Part shown: piece after piece, positions 1-8,189 of the stretch
Numbering within the stretch: position 1 is the stretch's first letter
How the letters are laid out: each line of letters opens with the position of its first letter
Source: Paludibacter sp. 221
GTDB taxonomy: Bacteria; Bacteroidota; Bacteroidia; Bacteroidales; Paludibacteraceae
Assembly (NCBI RefSeq): GCF_010501035.1
Contig: NZ_QVMH01000009.1
Location: 1,074 to 49,532, forward strand
Length of the DNA stretch: 48,459 bases
Reading direction: 5' to 3'
Notes under the pieces: model-generated
The model's database searches: none
What the model saw: the letters and a program-made list of their open reading frames with translations, nothing else
What the model was told of the DNA's origin: nothing
Program-made: the position numbers and the translations under genes

Positions 1-74
1 CTCCAATGGATTAATCCCGGCAAGTCCGATGGCTTAAACCGCTTTTGCGATGCTATTACTCCAAATCTATTCAT
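1..74 (-). CDS. Partial phage protein, N-terminal 24 codons only
   Basis: An open frame starts at ATG (74-72, minus strand) and runs off the left edge, encoding MNRFGVIASQKRFKPSDLPG and a few more residues. An AGGAGG ribosome-binding site lies about 8 nt upstream, inside the last codons of the 184-aa gene, whose stop is only 2 nt from this start. The two genes are therefore probably translationally coupled. It continues the late (structural) operon. The product is not recognisable from so short a piece. Confidence 0.6.
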   Translation of the reverse strand, partial: MNRFGVIASQKRFKPSDLPGLIHW

Positions 75-76
75 AA

Positions 77-631
77 TTACCCCTCCTGATATTCATATAG
101 GCCTATAACCGAGAAATCCGTATCACTTACCCGAACAATGGCAACAGCTTGGTCTATGTCGGGAATAATAAGAGAGGTATGCTCACGGTTAAGAGTAAAG
201 CCGGCAGCACAACTTATTTCAACTGTACCTGTACCATATTTAGTAATGTCGCAATGAAAGGGTGTAGGGGTATCTCCAGTCAAGGTCAACACTATGTTTT
301 CGTTTCCGGTAATGATGGATGCTCCGTTGAGCGTTGAGTTTAAATCAGAAGATTGATTTATAGGCGTTGGTAACGGAGACGACCCTCCGGAGTTAAAAAG
401 TTTCCTTAATTTTTCCTCTGCATTTTCAGGAGTAAGCATTTCACCGTCAACCTCCACGCCGTTTTCAAACGTTTCATACTCCATCCGCGCATTGTTTCCT
501 TGTTTGTAGAAATAGATAATACTGTTAGTCCTTCTGGCATACATATCTCCGTACGCTCCATACCACACACCTTGATTGTCTTTCTGTAAAGAATAGGTTT
601 TTGTCTCGTCATTAGTGATTATTATAATCAT
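77..631 (-). CDS. Hypothetical phage late protein, 184 aa
   Basis: This is an intact frame in the late operon, between the glycosyltransferase gene and the partial gene at the window edge. The N-terminal half (to about residue 75) is mixed and aromatic-rich. A short Gly/Ser/Pro-rich hinge sits near residue 83 (SGGSSPLPTP), followed by a beta-rich C-terminal half. That layout of two modules joined by a flexible linker resembles accessory tail or head-decoration proteins, but I recognise no family. No signal peptide or membrane segment is seen. Function is inferred only from its position at the distal end of the structural operon. Confidence 0.6.
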   Translation of the reverse strand: MIIIITNDETKTYSLQKDNQGVWYGAYGDMYARRTNSIIYFYKQGNNARMEYETFENGVEVDGEMLTPENAEEKLRKLFNSGGSSPLPTPINQSSDLNSTLNGASIITGNENIVLTLTGDTPTPFHCDITKYGTGTVEISCAAGFTLNREHTSLIIPDIDQAVAIVRVSDTDFSVIGLYEYQEG

Positions 632-660
632 AATATATTAGTTTTTAATTATTGCTTAAT

Positions 661-681
661 TCTTATCTCTTATCTCTTACC
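661..681. repeat. Heptamer repeat (TCTTATC x3)
   Basis: Three tandem 7-bp units, TCTTATC TCTTATC TCTTACC, fill the short gap between the 184-aa gene and the glycosyltransferase gene. It belongs to the window-wide set of degenerate 7-bp repeats. Confidence 0.75.
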
Positions 682-689
682 CCTAAAAC

Positions 690-3239
690 TCAATTCTCCC
701 CCTCCCTATACACCCCTACCGTTTTTTCAACCATCCCCTCAACACCAAATCTCTCCTCATATAATTTTCGGACATTTTCCGACAGTTCTTTTCTTCTTTC
801 TTTATCATTTATCAGCCCGATAATCTTATCTGCAAGTTCATTCGTATCAACGTACAGGCTGAAATTTTCAGAAAACAAAGGTTTTATCTTTATTGCGGTT
901 TTGCCTGTGAACATTTCATCCAACCCATCAACCGCAGTAGTGATAATAGGAAGCCCGAACATAGCCATCTCGATAGCCGCATAGCTGCATTGTTCTTGAA
1001 GCGAAGCTATAATACCGCAATCGGCTTGCGTGTATTGCTCTCTGAGCTGGTCGAAAGGGATATTGCCCAATAACTTTACATAGCTGCTTTGCGAAAAGTG
1101 ATGTTTCAGTTTTTCATCGTAAGCACCCGCAATGTTAAGCCGTACTTTATAACCTGCAGCAGCTACTTTATTTACTGCCTCGTGAATAAAGAATATACCT
1201 TTACCCGCATTGAGCGACCCAACATACAAAATATCAAACACCTCCTTATCTTTAAACGACCGCTGAAATCCGTCTCCTGCGTCCTCAATTCCGTTTGGTA
1301 TTACAATACTGTCAACCCCCGCAGCATCTTTCACATATCGTTTCGCATTTTCGGTCACGCAAACTACTTTATCCGAATGAGTATAGGTCTTTCTTTCATA
1401 ATCAGTCGTTATAAAACTATCGTCAATCCCCGCCTCAATACTTTTTTTGTATAGCTCATTAAACCGTTTACGGTTGCTATTGTACAACCCCTTCCACGGT
1501 ATGCAATGCAGGTGTGATATTATCCTGCACTCCGCTATCTGAGCCTTGATGTATACAGCCAAGTCAATCAGGTTCAGAGTATGCAGGTGCAGGATGATGT
1601 TTTCTTTTCCGGCAAACAGATGGTTTAGCTGGTCGTAGATAAATGCCGGATGCTTTTGTAGCATATCCCCTTTGTGGGGTGGATAATACACGGTGAAATC
1701 ATTCCCTTCAGGACGGAATACCAGCTCCCGTGTACCCTGAAAAAATGTGATTGTATGCACTTCTACATTCGGGTGGTTTTTCAATCCCTCTTTTAGCTGT
1801 TCAATATACCGCACCACGCCCGACGGATTCTGATTGCGTATGCTCAGGATAAAAAGATTTATCGTATCACCGAATTGCTCTTTACGGATTAAGTTGCGGC
1901 AATCACGCTGCTCTTTCTGTTTCGAAAGGCTTATTTTATCCACATTATCGCTCCTGTATTTCAACAGCACATCAGGCAGGTTAGCTATTTTACCATGTTT
2001 GCTTATATCTATCAGTAAATTGTAATCGGCAGAATACAAGTACCTTTCATCGTAACGAATACCATAACGCGTAAATACATCACTCCTTACCATCAGGCTT
2101 GGGTGTGTGCAGGGATTGTCTTTTTTCAGGAACTCTTTTATGTCCTCCCACTGTGTCAGTTTTTTTTGCGGGGACGATACTCCCTCTTTGCTGAAATATA
2201 CAATATCCGACCCTACAGCAAGATAATCGGAGTTTGCACGAAGGAATCTTATTTGTTTTTCAAAACGTCCGGGAAGCGAAATATCATCCGCGTCCATTAC
2301 AGCTATATATTTGCCTTTAGCGATGTCTATCCCCTGATTACGCCTTACATAGTTACCCTTTCTTTCATCATTCCTGATTAAACGGATACGCTTATCCGTG
2401 AATGTTTCAACCACGTTAACGGTTTTATCCGTCGAGCAATCATCCACTATGATTAGCTCAAAGTTATTGTACGTTTGTTGTAAAATGCTTTCAATAGCTT
2501 CTGCAACCGTATTCTCCATATTGAATACCGGCATGATTACCGAAACCTTTTCCGACGATAGATACGCTTTCACTTCATCCTGTATACGGCCGGCAGTAGC
2601 CGACATTATCTCTTTTTTACGTTGGCTTTCCTGCGTAGGTGACAGGCGGTAATGTATCAGGGCTTGAGGGATGGTGTAAAATTTTGCCCCTTTTTTAGCC
2701 GCTTCTACCCATAGTTTGTAATCCTCCGCGCAGGGGTAATCCTCGTTGTAGCACAAATGGTGTTCTTCAAGAAAACTTTTCCGCATCATCACAGTAGGAT
2801 GGAAAAGAAAGTTTCTTTCGGCTAAAACATACAGGGGATTTTCGATAAGCTCTTTGCCCGAAGCTGCCACCTTATCCCCTGCAAACATCCACGACGAGCA
2901 AATGTCAATATCCGCATGTGCCTCCATGAAATCATACTGCACCTTTAGCCGTTCAGCCAATGCGATATCGTCCGCGTCCATCCGTGCAATATATCTGCCT
3001 TTGGCATTTTTAATACCACGGTTAAGGGAGAAAGCAACCCCTTTGTTTACACCATTTAGCAGCAATCGTATTCGCTTATCCCTGTAGGCCTGTATAATCT
3101 CTACGGTATCATCTGTCGAACCATCATCCACTATGATAAATTCAAAACTGTCATACGATTGCTGTAAAATGCTTTCAATAGCCTCTCCTATAAAAGAAGA
3201 AGCATTGAAAGCCGGCATTATTATGGATATTGCACACAT
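690..3239 (-). CDS. Triple-domain glycosyltransferase (GT2-GT2-GT4), 849 aa
   Basis: Three glycosyltransferase domains are fused. Residues 1 to about 215 are a GT-A (family 2) domain with IIVDDGSTDD near residue 36 and the metal-binding DADD near 88. Residues about 230-430 are a second family-2 domain with IIVDDCSTD and VMDADD. The two share a near-identical stretch around EAIESILQQ and look like an internal duplication. Residues about 470-849 are a GT-B (family 4-like) domain with ILYVGSLNAGKG and the E-x7-E region EQCSYAAIEMAMFGLP. No membrane segment is seen, so it is probably cytoplasmic. It sits in the late operon beside fibre-like genes, suggesting that it glycosylates virion proteins or alters host surface glycans (inference). 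A host-derived moron is an alternative. Confidence 0.9.
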   Translation of the reverse strand: MCAISIIMPAFNASSFIGEAIESILQQSYDSFEFIIVDDGSTDDTVEIIQAYRDKRIRLLLNGVNKGVAFSLNRGIKNAKGRYIARMDADDIALAERLKVQYDFMEAHADIDICSSWMFAGDKVAASGKELIENPLYVLAERNFLFHPTVMMRKSFLEEHHLCYNEDYPCAEDYKLWVEAAKKGAKFYTIPQALIHYRLSPTQESQRKKEIMSATAGRIQDEVKAYLSSEKVSVIMPVFNMENTVAEAIESILQQTYNNFELIIVDDCSTDKTVNVVETFTDKRIRLIRNDERKGNYVRRNQGIDIAKGKYIAVMDADDISLPGRFEKQIRFLRANSDYLAVGSDIVYFSKEGVSSPQKKLTQWEDIKEFLKKDNPCTHPSLMVRSDVFTRYGIRYDERYLYSADYNLLIDISKHGKIANLPDVLLKYRSDNVDKISLSKQKEQRDCRNLIRKEQFGDTINLFILSIRNQNPSGVVRYIEQLKEGLKNHPNVEVHTITFFQGTRELVFRPEGNDFTVYYPPHKGDMLQKHPAFIYDQLNHLFAGKENIILHLHTLNLIDLAVYIKAQIAECRIISHLHCIPWKGLYNSNRKRFNELYKKSIEAGIDDSFITTDYERKTYTHSDKVVCVTENAKRYVKDAAGVDSIVIPNGIEDAGDGFQRSFKDKEVFDILYVGSLNAGKGIFFIHEAVNKVAAAGYKVRLNIAGAYDEKLKHHFSQSSYVKLLGNIPFDQLREQYTQADCGIIASLQEQCSYAAIEMAMFGLPIITTAVDGLDEMFTGKTAIKIKPLFSENFSLYVDTNELADKIIGLINDKERRKELSENVRKLYEERFGVEGMVEKTVGVYREGEN

Positions 3240-3244
3240 AATAT

Positions 3245-3338
3245 AGTTACAAGTTACTAGCTACGAGTTACTAGTATTTTTTATTTTTTATTTCTTGATT
3301 CCTCGCTACCCACTACCCACTACTATCTACCCACTACT
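3245..3338. repeat. Two heptamer repeat blocks between late genes
   Basis: The first block, 3245-3276, reads AGTTACA AGTTACT AGCTACG AGTTACT AGTA. The second, 3304-3338, reads CGCTACC CACTACC CACTACT ATCTACC CACTACT and touches the stop codon of the 212-aa gene. They fill the gap between that stop and the glycosyltransferase start. Confidence 0.8.
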
Positions 3339-3976
3339 TACCCTAAAACATACCCCTCCGTTTCTTCCGAAATCTCAAAAGCCTTTTTAAATGCTTCCAT
3401 TGCTTTCTCTTTGGTTTCGGCTACCGGGAGGTAATTCTCGGTAAAGATGCTTTTCAACCGTTCCATCTCAGCATACTTATTTTTTACGTCCGTCGTCTTT
3501 TTGCGAATAGAAGCAGCTATTTTGTCTTTCTTCGATTTTTCATCATTATACTCTTTCAACAGGCTTTGGTATTTACTTTGAGCTGCCGAGTTTGCCTTTT
3601 TAGCCTCTTTGATAGACTCAAAAAGTTCTGCCGAATAGCACTTTTCCTCTTTCAATGCAAATGCCATATTTGCCTCTTTTTCAATCTTCGTAATGCCTGC
3701 CGATACATCCATTTTTATATCCTTCAGAGAGCTGCATGCTTTCAGATAGTTTGCAACTGTATTCGCTTCCTCAGCATTCAAGAAATACAGCGACGTACCC
3801 TGTATGTTAAACAAAGTAACATCCTGCTCCGCTATTTCAGTCAGTTCCGGCTTTGTTGGTTTAGAGAGTATCTTCACGCCTTGTTCAATGGCTTCTGCAT
3901 CTATAAGAGTATTTATATCACTCTCGTTTAATGCCAATATTTCCTGTTCTGTAAGTTCGTCAAATCTTTTTTTCAT
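3338..3976 (-). CDS. Coiled-coil phage late protein, 212 aa
   Basis: The frame starts at ATG 3976. The C-terminal half (about residues 95-200) is Lys/Glu/Ala-rich with long helical heptad character, strongly suggesting a coiled coil. The N-terminal third is acidic and helical (EQEILALNESDINTL). No catalytic motif, signal peptide or membrane segment is visible. It lies between the fibre-like repeat protein and the glycosyltransferase in the late operon. A virion assembly, chaperone or fibre-attachment role is possible but unproven. Confidence 0.6.
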   Translation of the reverse strand: MKKRFDELTEQEILALNESDINTLIDAEAIEQGVKILSKPTKPELTEIAEQDVTLFNIQGTSLYFLNAEEANTVANYLKACSSLKDIKMDVSAGITKIEKEANMAFALKEEKCYSAELFESIKEAKKANSAAQSKYQSLLKEYNDEKSKKDKIAASIRKKTTDVKNKYAEMERLKSIFTENYLPVAETKEKAMEAFKKAFEISEETEGYVLG

Positions 3977-3984
3977 AATAAATT

Positions 3985-4019
3985 AATTGTTAATTATCAA
4001 TGTTTAATTATCATTCTTT
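3985..4019. repeat. Heptamer repeat (AATTGTT/AATTATC family)
   Basis: Five degenerate 7-bp units, AATTGTT AATTATC AATGTTT AATTATC ATTCTTT, lie in the leader of the 212-aa gene. A further heptameric stretch of another family (ACACGGA GACACCA AGACACG) follows at about 4022-4042. Confidence 0.75.
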
Positions 4020-4072
4020 AAACACGGAGACACCAAGACACGGTGCTTCGGTTTATTCAAACTTTTACCCCA

Positions 4073-4099
4073 CTAGTCACTACTAACTACTAGCTATTT
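4073..4099. repeat. Heptamer repeat (CTAGTCA family), overlapping a gene end
   Basis: Units CTAGTCA CTACTAA CTACTAG CTATTTT run from the gap into the end of the fibre-like gene. The stop codon (4083-4085) and the last residues (ASS) of that protein are encoded by the repeat. Confidence 0.75.
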
Positions 4100-5465
4100 T
4101 CCGCTCCAAAGCCCATGCTTTACCACTAACAGCCATAAGAGCGGCATTTAGTCCGTTGATATTCAATAGCCCTCTTGCAGCATCAGGATTATCAACGCCC
4201 CAAACATCCGACATACGGTCGCCATAATCGTTTTCAAATCCGGAAATAATACTGTGTGCAGCTCCCGAAACGTTATGTAAACTTTCTGTCAGCTCTCTGA
4301 TATTCATAAGTCCTCCAAGCGATTTTGAATCTTCAACGCCCCAAACATCCATGAAACGAGCACCATAATAATAATTAGAACTGGTCCCAGAAGTAAAACC
4401 GGAAACGATGTTATTCACTTCTCCCGATGTTGCAAAAGCAATTCCTGATGTATAGCGTAGTTCTCTATCTAGTTGGTCGATATTGAACAGCCCTCTTGCA
4501 GCATCAGGATTGTCAACACCCCAAACATCTTTGAATCTACTACCATAACCGTTTTCAAATCCGGAAATAATACTATGTGCAGCTCCCGAAACCTCCTCAA
4601 GCATCCCCGTTACAAGACCTAAATCTTCGGTTATGCGTGGAATTTTTACTGAATTAATTTCGGAAACGGTATCTTTCAACTCATCCAAGTTTCCCGACAC
4701 AGTGATAAGTTTAAATCTATCTTTCTCAATAGCTACCGATAAGCCCGAAATACCCGATAAACCATCGGCTATTGTATCACTACCGGTTCCCCACACACTG
4801 GTAAAATTGGCATTGGCATTTAAACCGCCTTTTATATCTACAATATCAGCTGTAGCACTATTTGCGGCATTCAGGGCATCGTCAGCCACACCGCTGATGG
4901 TTCTTATACCGTTCTTTAAAGAAGACAACGGAGATTCCCAAACACTTCTTCTGATATTCCAGATATACGAAGTTGGCAATATATCGCTGCTTGTTACGGT
5001 TATTACAGCAAAATTAGGTTCGGTATAAACCCCTTCAAGCACCGCCTCTTTACCTGAAATAGCTGATGGAAAATCAGTAAACATCACTTTCCCGGTAATA
5101 TAGATATTGCTCGGAAGGCGTAAGGAGCTCAACCAACTAATAAAGCCGGCAGTGTCCCCCTGCAAGGGGTTGGGCTGTCCCGGATTCATTGCCATCCATT
5201 CCGCAGCTTTCAGGTTCAAATCAGACAATACACTATCATTATTTATACTGTCAATCAGATATTCCCATTTACGCAGGTCGCTGTTCCAGTAAGCAATGTT
5301 CTTGGGGGTTGCAACCAAAGCAAACCAACCATACTCTCCTCCCATTGGGTAGCGTACATACAAATCATTGATAACATTCACTGGAGGCTTTAGATACTGG
5401 AGTACCGGAATCTTTTTTAGCTCCTCGCAATATGCCTGTTTTTTATTTTCTCTGCATTTATTCAT
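4083..5465 (-). CDS. Repeat-containing fibre-like late protein, 460 aa
   Basis: I choose ATG at 5465. The longer frame starts with GTG at 5495 and its extra residues come from a heptamer repeat. The N-terminal part (about 200 residues) is unique. The C-terminal part holds copies of an approximately 107-residue unit containing GAAHSIISGFEN and DVWGVDNPDAARGL. Two copies are nearly identical at the DNA level, with a 321-bp offset (4171-4260 against 4492-4581). A divergent copy lies between them, and a more degenerate version precedes them. Such Gly/Ser/Asn-rich repeats are common in phage fibres and head appendages. It follows the 233-aa protein in the late operon. Receptor binding is possible, but no known adhesin or pectate-lyase domain is recognised. 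Confidence 0.7.
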   Translation of the reverse strand: MNKCRENKKQAYCEELKKIPVLQYLKPPVNVINDLYVRYPMGGEYGWFALVATPKNIAYWNSDLRKWEYLIDSINNDSVLSDLNLKAAEWMAMNPGQPNPLQGDTAGFISWLSSLRLPSNIYITGKVMFTDFPSAISGKEAVLEGVYTEPNFAVITVTSSDILPTSYIWNIRRSVWESPLSSLKNGIRTISGVADDALNAANSATADIVDIKGGLNANANFTSVWGTGSDTIADGLSGISGLSVAIEKDRFKLITVSGNLDELKDTVSEINSVKIPRITEDLGLVTGMLEEVSGAAHSIISGFENGYGSRFKDVWGVDNPDAARGLFNIDQLDRELRYTSGIAFATSGEVNNIVSGFTSGTSSNYYYGARFMDVWGVEDSKSLGGLMNIRELTESLHNVSGAAHSIISGFENDYGDRMSDVWGVDNPDAARGLLNINGLNAALMAVSGKAWALERKIASS

Positions 5466-5487
5466 ATTCTTAACTTTATACTCCCAA

Positions 5488-5515
5488 CTAGTCACTAGTA
5501 GCTAGTTACTAATCA
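5488..5515. repeat. Heptamer repeat (CTAGTNA family)
   Basis: Units CTAGTCA CTAGTAG CTAGTTA CTAATCA fill the gap between the 233-aa gene and the fibre-like gene. The stop codon of the 233-aa gene (5513-5515) lies within the last unit. Confidence 0.8.
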
Positions 5516-6214
5516 CTGCTTTGTTACCACATTATTCCCTCTTACAACCTGTAACCCCGGATACATTTCAATAGCACGTTGTTCCAATGCTCTTGAAAGG
5601 TCGTATTTCTCAAACATGGTATATACGGTACTGGCACATAAATAAGCAATAGGCTCTATAAGTTGCTCGTTTAGTTTTATATCTTCATTCGGGGAATAAT
5701 TTTTCAGAGGTTTTGCTATCGGGACATAAATAGCCTGCTCTATTCTATGTTCAACCATTGATGGCGACAATGAATAATAATTTAATACCTGTTTCACTTC
5801 ATTCCCTATTGACTTATTAGAAATAGTACAAACAGGGCGGATTGCGCTACCTCTAGTCCACTCGTTGGATTGAATAGACGATACCTTCTCATCTTCTATC
5901 GTTGCCTCAAAAACTGCTTTTTGCCAACCTTCCATTTTAAAGGAAGTCAACAAATAAAAATCATCCGGAAGCACTACATATCCTGTACTATACGATAAAT
6001 CCGGAATGGGAAGTAAATTACTGAATGATTTATTCTCAAACCATGTACGGGGCATTACTTTTATACAGCGTCGCCACGCATCAGCATAACTGCCCTCAAT
6101 GTAACGGTCCACTTGTGCCATATCAGCACCGAGCAATGACAGTCCTTTGTTGGTAGACATATCTGCCTCATTCATTATAAGCATTACGCGGTTTATAAAA
6201 TCTACTTTCTTCAT
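5513..6214 (-). CDS. Putative head-tail connector/adaptor protein, 233 aa
   Basis: The frame starts at ATG 6214. The protein is soluble and mixed alpha/beta, with a helical start (FINRVMLIMNEAD), an aromatic middle (YADAWRRCIKVMPRTWF) and a late helical region (CASTVYTMFEKYDLSRALEQ). It is encoded two genes downstream of the major capsid gene in transcription order. The size and the pattern of an N-terminal helical bundle plus beta region are like podovirus head-tail adaptors. I infer a connector role from position and shape only and see no family-defining motif. Confidence 0.5.
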   Translation of the reverse strand: MKKVDFINRVMLIMNEADMSTNKGLSLLGADMAQVDRYIEGSYADAWRRCIKVMPRTWFENKSFSNLLPIPDLSYSTGYVVLPDDFYLLTSFKMEGWQKAVFEATIEDEKVSSIQSNEWTRGSAIRPVCTISNKSIGNEVKQVLNYYSLSPSMVEHRIEQAIYVPIAKPLKNYSPNEDIKLNEQLIEPIAYLCASTVYTMFEKYDLSRALEQRAIEMYPGLQVVRGNNVVTKQ

Positions 6215-6237
6215 TCTGCCGGAGTTTATTTAATAAA

Positions 6238-6276
6238 ACAAAGGCTGTCAGCCTTTACTGACCTGACAGCCTTTGT
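6238..6276 (-). terminator. Intrinsic terminator or attenuator in the late operon
   Basis: A perfect 14-bp stem (ACAAAGGCTGTCAG / CTGACAGCCTTTGT) has an 11-nt loop and is followed on the minus strand by TTTTATT. It stands between the 146-aa and 233-aa genes. Partial read-through would lower expression of the downstream genes relative to capsid. Confidence 0.75.
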
Positions 6277-6293
6277 TCTCTTTTTTGTCTTAC

Positions 6294-6734
6294 TTAGTCT
6301 TCTTTTTTCAGGTTAGGGAATGAAACGCCTAATTCGGCTGCTTTCGCAAAAATCTTTTCCGGAGTACTTACATCGGGACTTGTTGCAGGAATATCGTAAG
6401 GCTCTCCCGACAATACATCTTTTGCTTGTTGGAACGTGCTTACTTCAGGATATTCTTTTGGTTCTCCTTCATTACTATTAACAGGTTCTCCTTCTTTTCC
6501 TTTCTTTGTCTTTTTCACTTGCCCGTTCTGGTCGCTGAACACAAGTTTTATTCGTCCGGCTTTAAATAAGTCAGATTCTTCTATTCCTTTCTGAATTTTT
6601 TCATCGCTTGTCTCAAACAATGCCAGTTTTGCATCTCGATATGCCTTTTTAAATTTTATATATTGACGAGCTCCACTTACTTCAATCGGGAGCGTATGTT
6701 CTCCGCCTAATGTCTTAAAACTATATCTTTTCAT
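6294..6734 (-). CDS. Hypothetical phage protein next to capsid, 146 aa
   Basis: An N-terminal globular part of about 70 residues (MKRYSFKTLGGEHTLPIEV) is followed by a Lys/Glu/Pro-rich low-complexity linker (residues about 75-95). A short helical tail ends in FPNLKKED. The gene is bracketed by two strong hairpins and follows the major capsid gene, as do head-completion or capsid-decoration genes in many phages. No recognised domain. A small capsid accessory role is a positional inference. Confidence 0.6.
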   Translation of the reverse strand: MKRYSFKTLGGEHTLPIEVSGARQYIKFKKAYRDAKLALFETSDEKIQKGIEESDLFKAGRIKLVFSDQNGQVKKTKKGKEGEPVNSNEGEPKEYPEVSTFQQAKDVLSGEPYDIPATSPDVSTPEKIFAKAAELGVSFPNLKKED

Positions 6735-6763
6735 TTTATTTATTTTATTCGGTTATTAAATAA

Positions 6764-6802
6764 AAGCAAGTAGTACCGCTCTAAAGAAGATACTACTTGC
6801 TT
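6764..6802 (-). terminator. Terminator immediately after the major capsid gene
   Basis: A 12-bp perfect stem (AAGCAAGTAGTA / TACTACTTGCTT) with a 15-nt loop is followed on the minus strand by TTATTTAAT. It begins 7 nt beyond the capsid stop codon. A hairpin here would stabilise and bound an abundant capsid mRNA. Confidence 0.75.
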
Positions 6803-6808
6803 GTTTCT

Positions 6809-8155
6809 TTAAATTAATTGAATGCGGGCGTGAGCATATTCATTCTGCAACACCAAACCGAAAGTGTCAATATATACTTGTGATTTACTATCCGATTGCC
6901 CTAACTTTAGATTGTCTAATGGAATGGAACGCCATTCGTGCTTATATTTAATTAAATAAGTATCATCAATTACCAATGCGCAGTCTGCCATGTCAACATC
7001 CTCAAATGCTGGCTCCGCACAAACAAATAATGTATATTGTCCGTAAATAATCTTTTGAACATCAAGCCCAAAAACTTGACCGGGTTTACCGGGAAATATA
7101 ACCTGATTGTATTCTATTTTATTAAGGGTTTCAATGACATCTGCACCTGCTAAAAGCGTCTTTGTATTGCTTGATTTATTCCCGACAAAAATAGTTTTCA
7201 TCATAGAAATTAAGTCGGCTGATGTTGCATTTCGTGGCAATGAGAAATCCTTTCCTGCTTGCCACCAGATACCTTCTTGGAAATAGGTATCCTCTTCTTT
7301 ATCTCCATTAAATTTATTGGCAATCTTTAATTTACGTTTTTTACCTAACAACATGTCAGCCTCAGCAGTCATCTTATGCTCGAAAATTGCATAATCTGTC
7401 AATTCAGTTTTATCCCATTTTGCATCTGCTCCTGTACTGGATATTCTGAAGAAAGTAGTTTCCTCTGTTTCCAGTATCATTTTTTGCATATACTGTATCT
7501 TTTTTGTAGGAGTGGCTGTCAGTGGAGCTGTCCGGCTTTGCTTTTCCGAACCGGTTCTTGCACCTCTCACTACAATGGTTCCGGCTGCGATAGAAGGAAT
7601 GGTATTATCGGATGCGCCGGATTGTACTCCATTGACTGGCACAATAATCGGTTTCCCGGTATTATCCTTATCTTTTACGTAGGCCTGAAACCATCCGTCA
7701 ACTGTTGCTCCATCCTCTTTATATCCATCAATATTCTTAAAGAATAAGGTTTGGTTTATGGCAATCAATTTATTGTCTGTCAAATCAACTACATCCTGAA
7801 CTGCTCCCGAACCTACATATGCGGTCGCCAATGTTGTTGTTAATCCTTGAGCTTCAATTTCGTGGTATTCAATTAAGGGGTTTGTTCCTTTTTTCGTTCG
7901 TCCATGATTTGCTGCAATAGTGTAGAGAGGGGCTAAGTGTGGCTTTATTACTACGACCTCACGTTCTATTGTTGCTCTTACAATATCCGGCGACTGCTCA
8001 TTGGCCATTTCTAACGAAAGGGCTTCTCCGTATGTTACTGTACCGGAGTCTGCACACATAGCATCTACTCCCGTTATCCCAAACAGTGAGCAGAAAAACA
8101 TAATGGCGAACAAAAACAGTCCGCTGTTTCTCATTTTTTCAAAAATCTTCTTCAT
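6809..8155 (-). CDS. Major capsid protein with hydrophobic N-terminus, 448 aa
   Basis: Assigned as the major capsid protein by its place directly after a scaffold-like gene, its size, and its downstream terminator. The body is mixed, with an early acidic helix (EALSLEMANEQ), an extended middle region and a DVVDLTDNKLIAINQTLFF segment resembling HK97-fold capsids of large-portal podoviruses. The first 33 residues are unusual: a basic start (MKKIFEKMRNSG), about 18 hydrophobic residues (LFLFAIMFFCSLFGITGV), then DAMCADSG, like a signal peptide or membrane anchor. An alternative start at Met33 would omit it. No protease gene is visible nearby. Sequence alone does not prove the capsid call. Confidence 0.7.
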   Translation of the reverse strand: MKKIFEKMRNSGLFLFAIMFFCSLFGITGVDAMCADSGTVTYGEALSLEMANEQSPDIVRATIEREVVVIKPHLAPLYTIAANHGRTKKGTNPLIEYHEIEAQGLTTTLATAYVGSGAVQDVVDLTDNKLIAINQTLFFKNIDGYKEDGATVDGWFQAYVKDKDNTGKPIIVPVNGVQSGASDNTIPSIAAGTIVVRGARTGSEKQSRTAPLTATPTKKIQYMQKMILETEETTFFRISSTGADAKWDKTELTDYAIFEHKMTAEADMLLGKKRKLKIANKFNGDKEEDTYFQEGIWWQAGKDFSLPRNATSADLISMMKTIFVGNKSSNTKTLLAGADVIETLNKIEYNQVIFPGKPGQVFGLDVQKIIYGQYTLFVCAEPAFEDVDMADCALVIDDTYLIKYKHEWRSIPLDNLKLGQSDSKSQVYIDTFGLVLQNEYAHARIQLI

Positions 8156-8189
8156 AATTTTCGTCTTATTTTAATTTTGATGTTAGTTT

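Noticed and set aside
5466..5495. GTG start of the fibre-like protein at 5495
   Set aside because: The extra residues come from a heptamer repeat; ATG 5465 is preferred.
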